From the NCBI GenBank assembly GCA_918026815.1, contig CAKJVC010000021.1:186001-250000 (forward strand): a stretch of 64,000 nucleotides of DNA. Reading direction: 5' to 3'. Positions 46,714 to 56,492 of the stretch are shown here, piece after piece. The notes beneath the pieces are model-generated. The model had not been told where the DNA came from and did no database searches. It saw only the letters and a list, made by a program, of their open reading frames with translations. This DNA comes from Chalara sp. BL73 (taxonomy: Eukaryota > Ascomycota > Leotiomycetes > Helotiales). A program made the position numbers and the translations under genes. Position 1 is the first letter of the stretch, and each line of letters opens with the position of its first letter.

Positions 46714-47615
46714 CCTCGAAACCTCCTAGCATGAAAGTTTTGACATAACCTACTCATAAAACTGGGCAAGGCTGAGGAGGGTGCCTTATCATGATGAATG
46801 TCGTGCGAATCAGGCTCAGGTGTAGCTGAGCGATCAAGCAAGCCACAAAAAAATCACTTCGACGCCAAGACTTTCGCCCTTTGGTTGTTGTGTATTTGCC
46901 TTTGGAGCATGGGACTTTGAGCCTCAAGGGCTTCCGAAAAACGAATACATTTTAATCGCATATTGTATCTTGCGTTTCGGATTGTGCTTGATTCCATTCA
47001 TCCAGTATACTACGTTTTTTTGTTTCCTCTCAACTCTCCAAGCGTAATAAGCCCTCCGCGTATCCCAGCCGCTGCAAAAAATTCGCGTTTGATCCTCTCT
47101 TCATATTGATGCTACGCCCAGTATCATCAGCACCTAGAGCAGGAGCGTTGGGGGAAAGTGATTTCCGGCTTCGATCGATGTTAGTACTTCCAGGGCGTGC
47201 CGAATATAGCCACGGTTTTCTGCACGATGGTAGTGCTTGAGAGTATCTTCCGGAGGACCAGGTAGATCTATAACATGGTTGTTGTATTTTGCGTGCCAGG
47301 TTGGAGAGCAGATCCAAAACATTGACGTGACCTGCTCTGCACAAACCTCGAACAGGGGCCATGAGAAATCTAAGATTTAAGTGGCTACAACTAGTGGTAG
47401 CGCAGCCTAGAAACCTCTAGATAAGCACTATCGGCTAAACATCTATTTTAAAGTATAAGGTTACACGTGACACCACTCAATTTCATTATCCAATTCGTTC
47501 GGTAATCGGTGCGGATGCTAGCTATAATCTGAGGCAACAGGCAACCAATTTAGGCTCGGTTTCTACGAGAAATAGAGGCGCTGAACATATTTAATACTTG
47601 TGTTTCTTTAATAAG
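46714..47615. promoter_or_regulatory. Divergent promoter region between the two HET genes
   Basis: 902 bp separate the two start codons. No gene was recognised. Minus-strand open frames at 47030-47362 have no convincing domain. Co-regulation of the two HET genes from this region is inference from layout only. Confidence 0.35.
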
Positions 47616-49405
47616 ATGACTGATACACGTGAAAGCTACAGCACCTATCAATACAGGCCCCTGCCATCCAACAAGTTTATAAGACTTCTGGAGCTGTATC
47701 CTGGGCATGCAACTGATGATATCGACTGTTCCTTACATCAAACAGAATTGGATAGATCGTCAAAATATGAGGCAGTATCATATGCGTGGGGCGATCTGAC
47801 AAACAAGGCTAATATCTGCTGTGATGGCAAGATCATTACGGTGACGCAAAACCTCAAGCGCGCTTTGATCCGACTCAGGCACGAAGATAAAGCACGACTA
47901 GTTTGGGCCGATGCGATATGCATCAACCAGAATGATGTTGCGGAGAAAGGTTCACAAGTCAGAGTAATGAGTAGAATATATAGCAATGCAAAGAGAGTAT
48001 GCATATGGTTGGGCGATGCAACCGAGCAAATGCAGCCTGCATTCGGGCTGATAGATGAGATAGCTAGCCGCGAGAGTTCTCAAAGCACTAGTATGTATTT
48101 ATCTCTACAGAACCAATCCTTAACTTGGCATTGAATTTTATAGGTAGAACTGAGCCCCCAGATTCTACTTCAAGTGTTTGGTCAGCGCTTAAAATATTCT
48201 TCTCTGCAGCCTGGTTTGAGAGGCTTTGGGTCGTTCAGGAAGTATATGGCAATGAGTGTACGGTCTTCTGCGGTGAGCGCGAGATACCGTGGAAGAATAT
48301 CGTCCTGGTCGCGAGGTGGCTTCTCTTCTCTTTGAGCGAGGGTGGCAGGTGCACAAATGCATATTACGGTCATGTATACCAAGCCTCTCTTGTTCTACAG
48401 ATTGAGTCTGCTGGCCGCGACAGCTCAACATCTGGTGTTTTCGATATTTTCCGCTCTTTCCGCTGCTCCGACCAGCGAGACAGAGTATATGCAATGCTGA
48501 CATTCCCACCTGTCTCTGAACTTCGCCCACTTATTCAACCAGATTATAACAAATCCGTTGCTGAAGTATTTGAAGAGGCTACAGTGAGGACATTCGATCA
48601 TTGTCAAAATCTCGGCCTCCTTTCTAGTCTTGAGCATGATTGTGTAATCGACGAAAATTGGCCGTCATGGGTTCCTAGATGGGATCGGCCTCGCACAACT
48701 CAGATCCTGCACAAGTACGCCTCGGGAAGAGCAGGAGCATCCTTACTTCGCATAAAATACAAGCAAAGAATCCTAATATCAGAAGGAGTTCGTATTTCCG
48801 CACTGTCATGGTGCGGTGGGGTAATAAGGGACACCGCAGTGTCAGCACAGGGATATGGCAAACGTACAATTGAGCACTTAAAGCAGCGCTTCCAGGAGTG
48901 GCTATCGCAATACCTTCCTAAGATCACATATGCAGCCGATCCTCTCCTGCTTCATATTGCCATGACACTTACTGTTGGCCTCGATTGGGAGTCGCATTGC
49001 CCTCCGCAGGACTTGTCTCAGTTCCGCCTGGATTTCCTGTCTTACTTAGTAGAAGTCTTATCATCTCTGAAGACAATTAGTGCTACGCCAGACCTGGCGC
49101 AAGTTCTGGAGAAAGAGGCATCGGCAGGTAATCCCTCGATTTTCTATGACGCGGCCCATCGCGGAAGCAGGAACAAGCGGTTTTTCTGCACACCGAATGG
49201 AGAATTCGGCATCTGTCCACGAGCCGCTCAAATCGGTGATCATATAGTTTTGTTATATGGCAGTAATGCTCCATGCGTGCTTCGACCAAAGGGGTCATAC
49301 TCTCAGTTCATTGGGGAGTGCTATTTACACCAACACATGCATGGTGAAGCGATTGAGATGGCCGCTAAAGGACTCCTCCCTATCGAGGAGTTCGAGTTGA
49401 GATAG
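47616..49405 (+). CDS. HET-domain protein (heterokaryon incompatibility type) 2
   Basis: Exons 47616-48090 and 48144-49405 around a 53-nt intron, 578 residues. The start ATG gives MTDTRESYSTYQYRPLPSNK. HET domain: IRLLELYPGHATDD, YEAVSYAWGD, RLVWADAICINQNDVAEKGS, MSRIYSNAKRVCIWLGDA and, after the intron, ERLWVVQEVYGNE. The downstream region has DQRDRVYAMLTF, WPSWVPRWDRP and the closing GEFGICPRAAQIGDHIVLLY plus GECYLHQHMHGEA. The same C-terminal module ends the neighbouring HET gene. The two are related in architecture but clearly diverged in sequence, so this is not a recent tandem copy. Confidence 0.93.
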
Positions 49406-50408
49406 ATCTATTATCTGAAGCTAAAGCTATATCAAGATGTAGCCGTTGCGCTATGGTAATTCTCTGCCTGCGAGAACCAGTGAAAGCAATAGTATTGTGG
49501 TGTCTTGGCCTACGACGCCTTAGTACGTATATTATCTACTTTTTGATACTACGCTAGTATTAACATGAGATTTCTATAAAACACGTGGTGTTAATACGAA
49601 TATCTAATACGATACTATACGGCCGTAGTACTAAATACGGCGCTAATCCGAAGTCAGCTGAGATGCGAAAGCTATAATTGGCCTAAAAATTATAGGTATC
49701 CTTAACTAAGAAAGCAGCATTTGGTATTAGCATTGTATAACGCGTTGACGCGTTTTATTGGCTCGTTGTGTTGTATTATTTCTTCTTCCGGTTTAGTTTT
49801 ATTTCCGTTAGTACGTAGTAATACTACGATATACTACGGTACAGTGTAATATTGCTGATTTGGGACGTAGTACGTATTTAAATCAACAATATTATATTGC
49901 GTGGTATATAGTACAGCGATTTGAGGTCGGTATACTATTGGTTTCACTTGCCTGTTCTGTTGTTGTGTATTCAAAAGTCTGTTCACAAGCCACGTCTTCG
50001 CCATTTTTCATCACCGGAAGAACATCCTGCATTGTCACCGTAGTCAACCCGGTGCCAAAAGCCGATGTGACCACCTGAAACTCTATATTTATACTATCGG
50101 TTTCTCCTGCATGTCATTGCGCCACGGGCTGCAGAGGAGCTGGTGAACTCTATCTCGGCTATCCTGATTGGTGGAAGGCCAAAATGGTGTACGCAGTGGT
50201 ACCCTCCATTTTTACACTCCACTGTTCATCCTTCCGATTTGGCTGTTAATATGTTTCAAAAGGCCATTCACTTGAGCTGAGAACGCAATGTGACCTCATG
50301 GATGTTTGCTTGGTTTAAAATCTCAGTTTTGGATTCGAGCCACTTGACAAGACTTTCGATGCTTTCCTTCCGCCTCGAACTTCAACTTCAACCTCAGTGT
50401 TACAGAAA
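49406..50408. repeat. A+T-rich intergenic region with repeated TAGTACGTA words
   Basis: TAGTACGTA occurs three times (49521-49529, 49809-49817, 49868-49876), with many related CTACG/CGTAG words between them, and a tandem ACGCGTTG-ACGCGTT at about 49740-49755. It could be the remains of a small non-coding transposon, but clean terminal inverted repeats were not found. The final 300 bp are the promoter of the GH76 gene. Confidence 0.3.
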
Positions 50409-51650
50409 ATGAACCGGCTACCTGTTGTGCTTGCTGGGCTGATATTTGCCTTGTGTGGAGCAGCGCTGGAGATTCATGTAGACAATGAAGATTCCATAAA
50501 GGCGGCGGCGAGCGAGGTCGCCAAAGGATTATACGTCTACCATGATGCCTCTTCGACAGTAGGCGACTTCAAGCAACCACAGCCATGGTTCTGGTGGCTC
50601 TCTGGCAACGGCTGGAACGGCCTGCTTGATTACACAGTTTACACCAACGACACAACCTACCAAGCGGATCTCCTTACCGCGCTCGCCGAGAACATAGGCC
50701 CAAACAACGATTTCGTTCCGCCAGAGCAAGCAGGCTGGGAAGCGAACGACGACCAGATGTACTGGGTCTACAATGCTCTCACAGCGCTGGAATACAATTT
50801 CACTGCTCTGCCTTGCAAGCCTTCCGGCAGTGGTGGATGTTTGAATTCATGGTTGGCTTTGAGCACAAACGCATTCAACCTCTTCGCGCACCGCTGGAAT
50901 CTGGACAGCGGGACCTGCAACGGCGGGTTGAAATGGCAGTACGATAGCAGCAAGTCTGGCTACTACTACAAAAATGCCGTTACTAACGGAGGATTCTTTC
51001 AGACTGCTGCCCGACTCGCGCGCTACACCAACAACCAAACATATGCCGAGTGGGCCACAAAAATTTGGGACTGGTCGGTAGGCGTGAGGCTCGTGAGCGC
51101 TGAATATCATGTGTATGATGGTACGTGGGATGACCAGGGGAGGAACTGCTCGGGTGTGAGTGGCGACGAATGGAGCTATAACGTGGCGAGCTATTTGCAC
51201 GGTGCGGCCCAGATGTTTGCTTTCACGAACGGCAGTGCATTGTGGGAAGAGAGGGTGAAGGGGTTGCTTGCTGCTGCAACGAGTACGTTCTTTGGTCCCA
51301 CAGCTGAGGCCCAAGGAGTTATGTTTGAGAGGAAATGCGAGCTTGCTGGAACGTGCGGGACTGACCAAACGAGCTTCAAGTCGAGCTTGTCGCGTTGGTT
51401 GGGGAAGACGGCGGTCCTGGTCCCGAGCGTGAGGGAGACTATCCTGGACCTCCTTGAGACTAGCGCGAAGGGTGCTGCAGCAGCGTGTAGTGGAAATGGG
51501 GGCTCAACTTGTGGGATGAAGTGGTATACCGGTGGCTTTGATGGGCAGTCGGACTTTGGCGTTGAGCTGAGCGCTTTAGAGGTTGTACAGAGCTTATTGG
51601 TGCTCAGTGCGCCTGAGCTGGCAGTTGCTTCGTCACCTGGCAGTATCTAA
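50409..51650 (+). CDS. GH76 alpha-1,6-mannanase-like protein (Dcw1/Dfg5 family)
   Basis: Single exon, 413 residues. A signal peptide is clear (MNRLPVVLAGLIFALCGAAL). Family blocks are QPQPWFWWLSGNGWNGLLDY, the catalytic Asp-Asp pair in WEANDDQMYWVYNAL, NGGFFQTAARLARYT, YHVYDGTWDD and WSYNVASYLHGAAQMFAFT. Dcw1/Dfg5 enzymes attach GPI-proteins to cell-wall glucan and usually end in a GPI signal. This protein ends PELAVASSPGSI with no hydrophobic tail, so it should be soluble and secreted, perhaps a mannan-degrading relative. Several N-glycosylation sequons are present (NDT, NFT, NQT, NCS, NGS). Confidence 0.9.
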   Translation: MNRLPVVLAGLIFALCGAALEIHVDNEDSIKAAASEVAKGLYVYHDASSTVGDFKQPQPWFWWLSGNGWNGLLDYTVYTNDTTYQADLLTALAENIGPNNDFVPPEQAGWEANDDQMYWVYNALTALEYNFTALPCKPSGSGGCLNSWLALSTNAFNLFAHRWNLDSGTCNGGLKWQYDSSKSGYYYKNAVTNGGFFQTAARLARYTNNQTYAEWATKIWDWSVGVRLVSAEYHVYDGTWDDQGRNCSGVSGDEWSYNVASYLHGAAQMFAFTNGSALWEERVKGLLAAATSTFFGPTAEAQGVMFERKCELAGTCGTDQTSFKSSLSRWLGKTAVLVPSVRETILDLLETSAKGAAAACSGNGGSTCGMKWYTGGFDGQSDFGVELSALEVVQSLLVLSAPELAVASSPGSI

Positions 51651-52756
51651 AAATGAAAAAACTTGGCCACAAAAGCTTGAGCTCTATTCAAGAATTCTCT
51701 GACGTCTTGTCCGATATATGTGTCCCTAGCGAGTATAGACACGTGATTGAGATACCGTCAAAGTTATACCGTAGGTCTGGAGGATAGGTGTATTGTCTTA
51801 ATGCATGAAATTTGCCCTATTTAACAGACTCTGAGTTTAGTTCTCAATAAAGCGCACTATGTAGGAAAATACGGCTTTGTAAACGTTCAAAATACTTGAA
51901 GCCCAGGCTAATATAATGTAGATAGTAAACTTCTGCTCCAAACTCTAAGATAATCTAATTTTATACTCAATACCTGAAGTTTCGGTGAAAGCTTACAGAA
52001 TTATCAGCTAAGCTAAGAAGCATACGCTAACGAACAGGTGTACTGCCTTGGTCGGTTATTCCTTCGGCAAACTCTCAACCTCCCACCACGAGACACCCGA
52101 CCCCGACCCGAAATACCACAGATATCAATCAAGGAATCAACTCCTATTATGCGTCATAACGCATTCACGGAGATACAGAGCGAACTCCGCGCATTCCAGC
52201 CGCACACCCCGATATTTCCATGACCATATGTCCTAACAGAGCTCAAGGACTCAAAACCAGTATAATAGTAAGCCCGATGTGGGGCTTTCCTAACAGGGTA
52301 ATTCTGAGCTGACAAACACCTCGCAAAGTTCGCCAAATGCGCCCACGCGAACCGCGTTTCTCGGTGCTTTGAATACCAAATTCCACGCCAGAACATCGAC
52401 CAATCATGTTTGATTTGCCTTTTGCGGTAAGTTTTGAGGTATGCTTATACGTCGAGGCTACGCTAAGAACCAGGGGATGCCTGGCTAGTATTATATCAGC
52501 TTCTACCAGCCGAGGCTCCTCATCATGGGCATGGTAAGATGGAGTTATGCTGTGGTGAGGCGCGAGAATTCGAAAGGGACGTGACTAGCTAGAAGAGAAA
52601 AGATAGGCTGGGGAAGTTCGATTCGAAAGCAACACATCAAGGGGTCGGGTGTAGGATAAGTTTAAAAAGAAGGCATGTTCGCGATGGATTGAGAACCTCA
52701 TCCTGCTCTGACCTCGCCAGCATCATCGAGTTGTCTTACGCATCCATAATTTCAGT
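51651..52756. other. Intergenic region
   Basis: No gene was recognised in 1.1 kb. Open frames near 52038-52396 overlap in conflicting frames and lack motifs. The last 150 bp are the leader of the beta-propeller gene. Confidence 0.35.
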
Positions 52757-53797
52757 ATGCAGTATAGATCCTCCCTAATGGCCGTCATAGGCCTTCTCTC
52801 TCTTCCTATGGCCGCTCCCTTCCAACAACCATCCAAGCTCCCCCTTCCAACAACCGTAATCCACCAATTCTACCAAGGCTCTTGGATCGAGAACATCGCC
52901 GCGCGATCAAACGGCAACCTCCTCCTCACCTTCCTCGACAAGCCAGACCTCTACGAAGTCTCGCCCTCCTCGCCCTCCAAAGCCACGCTGCTGCACAGCT
53001 TCACGGGCCGCACCTCGCTCTCGGGCATCACCGAGATCGCACATGACATCTTCGTGCTCACGACGGGAAACTATAGCATCGCGACCTCGACGCCCACGCC
53101 GGGCACGTTCGGCGTCTGGAAGGTCGACTTCACCCGCTCCTCCTCCTCCTCCTCTACAGGCGGCGGACTAGGGCCCAAAATCTCGAAGCTGGCCGACATC
53201 CCTGAAGCCGGCCTCGGAAACGGGCTGACGAGCATCCCGGGGACGGAGACTGTGCTGGTGGCTGATTCGGTGCTTGGTTCCGTGTGGGCGGTTGACGCGG
53301 CGACGGGTCGGTACGGCGTGGTGCTCGACTTTGACGAGCTTGCGCCGCCGGCGAATAGCTCGATTCCCCTCGGTGTCAATGGGATACATATCCGGAACGG
53401 GTATCTCTATTGGAGCAACACCGCAGCGCAGGCGGTGTACCGCGCTAAGATAACATCTGCTGGTACGCTCGCTGGTGGAGCGAGGCCTGAGTTGGTGGCG
53501 CGGCTTGAGACCGCGGTTGATGACTTTGCGGTTGATGATCAGGGTCAGGTGTGGATTACGACAAATATAGGCAACACAGTAGAGTTGGTAAGTAAGAGTG
53601 GGAAGACAAGGACGGTTGTCGGAGCTATTGACAGCTTGGCTGTTGCAGGGGATACGGCGGCTGTCTTCGGAAGGGGGAAGAAGGATAAGGAGGTTCTGTA
53701 CGTGGTAACTTGTGGTGCATTAGTCCGCCCTGTGAATGGAACTATCACAGAACCTGGGAAGGTTGTGGCAGTTGATACAAAGAAGCTTCGGATCTGA
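52757..53797 (+). CDS. Secreted six-bladed beta-propeller protein (SMP-30/gluconolactonase-like)
   Basis: Single exon, 346 residues. An N-terminal signal peptide is present (MQYRSSLMAVIGLLSLPMAA). Propeller-type repeats include ENIAARSNGNLLLTFLDKPD, ITEIAHDIFVLTTGNYS, GTETVLVADSVLGSVWAVD, GVNGIHIRNGYLYWSNTAA and VDDFAVDDQGQVWITTN. This layout matches fungal proteins of the SMP-30/strictosidine-synthase-like fold. Such genes are often seen near secondary-metabolite or pigment clusters, but their activity is mostly unknown and the substrate cannot be read from sequence. A Ser-rich loop (about residues 125-135) comes from a TCC-repeat tract. It converges on the Zn2Cys6 gene with 191 bp between stops. 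Confidence 0.8.
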   Translation: MQYRSSLMAVIGLLSLPMAAPFQQPSKLPLPTTVIHQFYQGSWIENIAARSNGNLLLTFLDKPDLYEVSPSSPSKATLLHSFTGRTSLSGITEIAHDIFVLTTGNYSIATSTPTPGTFGVWKVDFTRSSSSSSTGGGLGPKISKLADIPEAGLGNGLTSIPGTETVLVADSVLGSVWAVDAATGRYGVVLDFDELAPPANSSIPLGVNGIHIRNGYLYWSNTAAQAVYRAKITSAGTLAGGARPELVARLETAVDDFAVDDQGQVWITTNIGNTVELVSKSGKTRTVVGAIDSLAVAGDTAAVFGRGKKDKEVLYVVTCGALVRPVNGTITEPGKVVAVDTKKLRI

Positions 53798-53988
53798 CTA
53801 GCCGAAGAAGCGAAAGGGGGCATTGATGGAGAGTTGTAGTGGCGGCCATTGATTGGAGCTGAATTTACCATTCTTAGATCAATTCAAACTTAATTCAATA
53901 TATGCACAACAATAGACAGCACGAAATTTTTACATCCTAAAGCGGGCCGACAAAGCAGACCTCGTTCTTGAGACCACGTCTGCTTCAG

Positions 53989-55686
53989 TCACCCATACAA
54001 CGTCTGCATGCCTTTAGAGGCAACAACGACCATCCAGTCGCATTTCTTCCCTCCTTCATCATCCAACCGCCAGATCTCCTCTACGATGTTGATGATCCTC
54101 GAGACCTGTTCTAGGCCGACATTTGCACCATGCGATTTTAAACCAGTCATTACTTTCTCTCGCCACACTACTTTTGAATTGGATGCCGTGGTCAATGGTA
54201 GTTGAGGATGCTCAAGGGTAGGAGCCTTTGAAGTCTGATCTGTTGTGTCTGGTAGTGGGTCTACTAGCCAAGTTGCTGCGATAATCACAGGCAGACCTTG
54301 CAGTACGCGAGTGCTTGAGGTAGCAGGAATAGTAGAGAGTATGCCACAAATGTGGAAGGCAAACGCACGGAACCAGGCGTGTTGTGCACGTGTATATTCT
54401 CCTTGTGAGTTTAAAATCATCGCCTCCATCTCCTTCTCCAGCGAGCCATCTGAGGCAGTTATTATTTGCCGTTGAAGTAGCTGTGGATAGGTGGCATAAA
54501 GTTGCAGTAATCCAGCGCAGCGATATGCCTCGCCTACGCTGAGAATCTCATCAACTGATGTGTGAGGATCTTTAGGATCTGTAAAATTGGTCTGTGAGAT
54601 TTGTTGTTGTTCGAGCAAGTCTTTTTCCACGAAAGCGGCTTTCTCTAGCAGTGCATCCTTGAGACGAGGCTGTTGGTCGGTGTGGCACATTCGGCATAAA
54701 GATCCAACCTTTCCAATCGAAACAAGTAGCTTGATAGAGAATCCGCACAAGGGATGTGGAATAATTCTGCGCATTTCCTCAGTTATGTCGGTGTCATCGA
54801 TCATATCTCGACTCATTTCAACAGATTGGATCGTTACCAGGAGACTTTCATGGTAATCAAATGACCCTTTCGCATCACCGACTACGAAAGCGGAGATCAT
54901 CAACCAGTAGACGAATGCCCCTAATATAAAAGTTTGCTGATACTGAAGGCGATTCCGTTGAGGCTTCAACCACAGATAAAGCAGGACTTGGCCACCCAAG
55001 ACATGGCTTTGGCCAAGATCATTCACATCATACCACGCAGAAGTTAAGCCAGCGATGATAGAACTTATCATGAGCTCGTCCGATACAAAGCTGTTGGTTG
55101 TTGGATTCTGCAGCTGTGAGATGTCGTCTCTTACAGCCGAGAAAGCTTCTGATTGTAAGCTGAGCGCTTTGATCCTCATTTGCGGATCGTGCCTGCCCAT
55201 ATGTGCTGCCGATGATGCTTGTACAAGGAGGTAGACAGGCCTAGAGTAGGTCATCATTGAAGCAGCCAAAGTGCGGAATGGATTCAAGTCGGAGTCAAAG
55301 CATCCGGCAATTTTGCAGATTTCAGTGAAGTAGTGGTGGATGAGGACCTTCGACTCGTCATCCGGAGATAAGTGACTCTCCAAAGTTGAATCGCTTCTGA
55401 AAGTGATGACAGAATCTGCCTGTCGAGTCCCTTCCTTTGTGTCCGAAAACTCCAATTTCAGAGTCTCGGTTTCATCTCTCCATTTTAAAGGCTTTCGGTA
55501 GCCAGGACAACTTAACTTCTGCCTGCGGCATTGCTGACAGGCTGGGATAGATTGGTCGCATTTTACCTGAGTTAAAATGTCAGAAATTAATCTCGTCCTA
55601 ACCAAAAAATCCAGAGCATGGCGTACCCGTCGCCTTTTACATTGTTGACATCCTGCTCGTGACTTGATGCGTCGTGCTTCAGACAT
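53989..55686 (-). CDS. Zn2Cys6 (Gal4-type) fungal transcription factor
   Basis: Exons 55686-55627 and 55566-53989, 545 residues. The binuclear zinc cluster is CQQCKRRRV|KCDQSIPACQQC followed by RRQKLSCPGY, with the intron between the second and third cysteines; spacing Cx2Cx6C...Cx2Cx6C is correct only when the intron is removed. The intron (55626-55567) is exactly 60 nt with no in-frame stop, so an unspliced mRNA would still encode a full protein with 20 extra residues inside the cluster. The rest is the helical fungal-specific regulatory region (Fungal_trans_2-like), including LIHHYFTEICKIAGC and MMTYSRPVYLLVQASSAAHM. Targets are unknown; the nearest candidates are the propeller and methyltransferase genes. 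Confidence 0.92.
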   Translation of the reverse strand: MSEARRIKSRAGCQQCKRRRVRHALDFLVRTRLISDILTQVKCDQSIPACQQCRRQKLSCPGYRKPLKWRDETETLKLEFSDTKEGTRQADSVITFRSDSTLESHLSPDDESKVLIHHYFTEICKIAGCFDSDLNPFRTLAASMMTYSRPVYLLVQASSAAHMGRHDPQMRIKALSLQSEAFSAVRDDISQLQNPTTNSFVSDELMISSIIAGLTSAWYDVNDLGQSHVLGGQVLLYLWLKPQRNRLQYQQTFILGAFVYWLMISAFVVGDAKGSFDYHESLLVTIQSVEMSRDMIDDTDITEEMRRIIPHPLCGFSIKLLVSIGKVGSLCRMCHTDQQPRLKDALLEKAAFVEKDLLEQQQISQTNFTDPKDPHTSVDEILSVGEAYRCAGLLQLYATYPQLLQRQIITASDGSLEKEMEAMILNSQGEYTRAQHAWFRAFAFHICGILSTIPATSSTRVLQGLPVIIAATWLVDPLPDTTDQTSKAPTLEHPQLPLTTASNSKVVWREKVMTGLKSHGANVGLEQVSRIINIVEEIWRLDDEGGKKCDWMVVVASKGMQTLYG

Positions 55687-56492
55687 CAATCACTCTATAT
55701 AAAATTCGGGCACTTGCCACAGCTTGGGATGGATTTTGACATCTCAAAACATAAAGATACAGGACGAGAAGCTGAGATGTTGATGCATTGTGGAAAGTGA
55801 AAGGAGAGAAGGACGTCGTCACACAGTGAATGAACTCAGATCCCTGCTAGCAACACGTCGCACTTTTTCTGCAAAAAGGGTTTAGTGCCGTGCCTCCACT
55901 GGAATGCTCATTGGCTGATATGTCATGCAGGCCCACTAAAACTGGATACAAAGTACTGAACCAATCATACGCCTCAGGTACGCTTTTGATTTTCATACCT
56001 GAAGCTGATATGTAGCAAACAGAGCATCGGGTTAATAAGCAGCTTTTCTGAAAGATATTCTATCGGTAAGGTTGGCAGCGCTTGTCCCTGACACAAAAAG
56101 ATGAGTTTGAGACTATTCTGATGGTCTAATCTATCTGCAGACTTGTTGAACCATTCAATAAGAGAAATTCGATCATGTATAAACATGCAAGTTGACTGCC
56201 GGAACTCACCGTCGTTTCTATTTTACAAATGCTTGTCCCCAAATTTTTGTCGCACTCTTTATGCGAATCGGGCTTAGCTCAAACACCTCAATGCAAATAA
56301 ATTAAACAAATGGAGGATGTAGTGCTAAATCGAACAGCCAAGCAATTAGAAGTGTGCTCTCGCTGCCAGTGAAAGTGGCAAGGGGTGTAATAATTTGTTT
56401 ATAAGTCTCGAAGTTTCCTAGAAATAGGTTGGTCTTTCATGAGTATTTCGCCTTCTCCGCACTCGAAACACCATTAAAGATATAACTTCAAT
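55687..56492. other. Divergent intergenic region Zn2Cys6 factor / C9-methyltransferase
   Basis: No gene was recognised in 806 bp. The two genes share this promoter region head to head. Confidence 0.35.

Noticed and set aside
47030..47362. Minus-strand frame with an ankyrin-like phrase (GHVNVLDLL) between the HET genes
   Set aside because: Only one weak phrase matches; no second repeat follows and competing frames look equally plausible.
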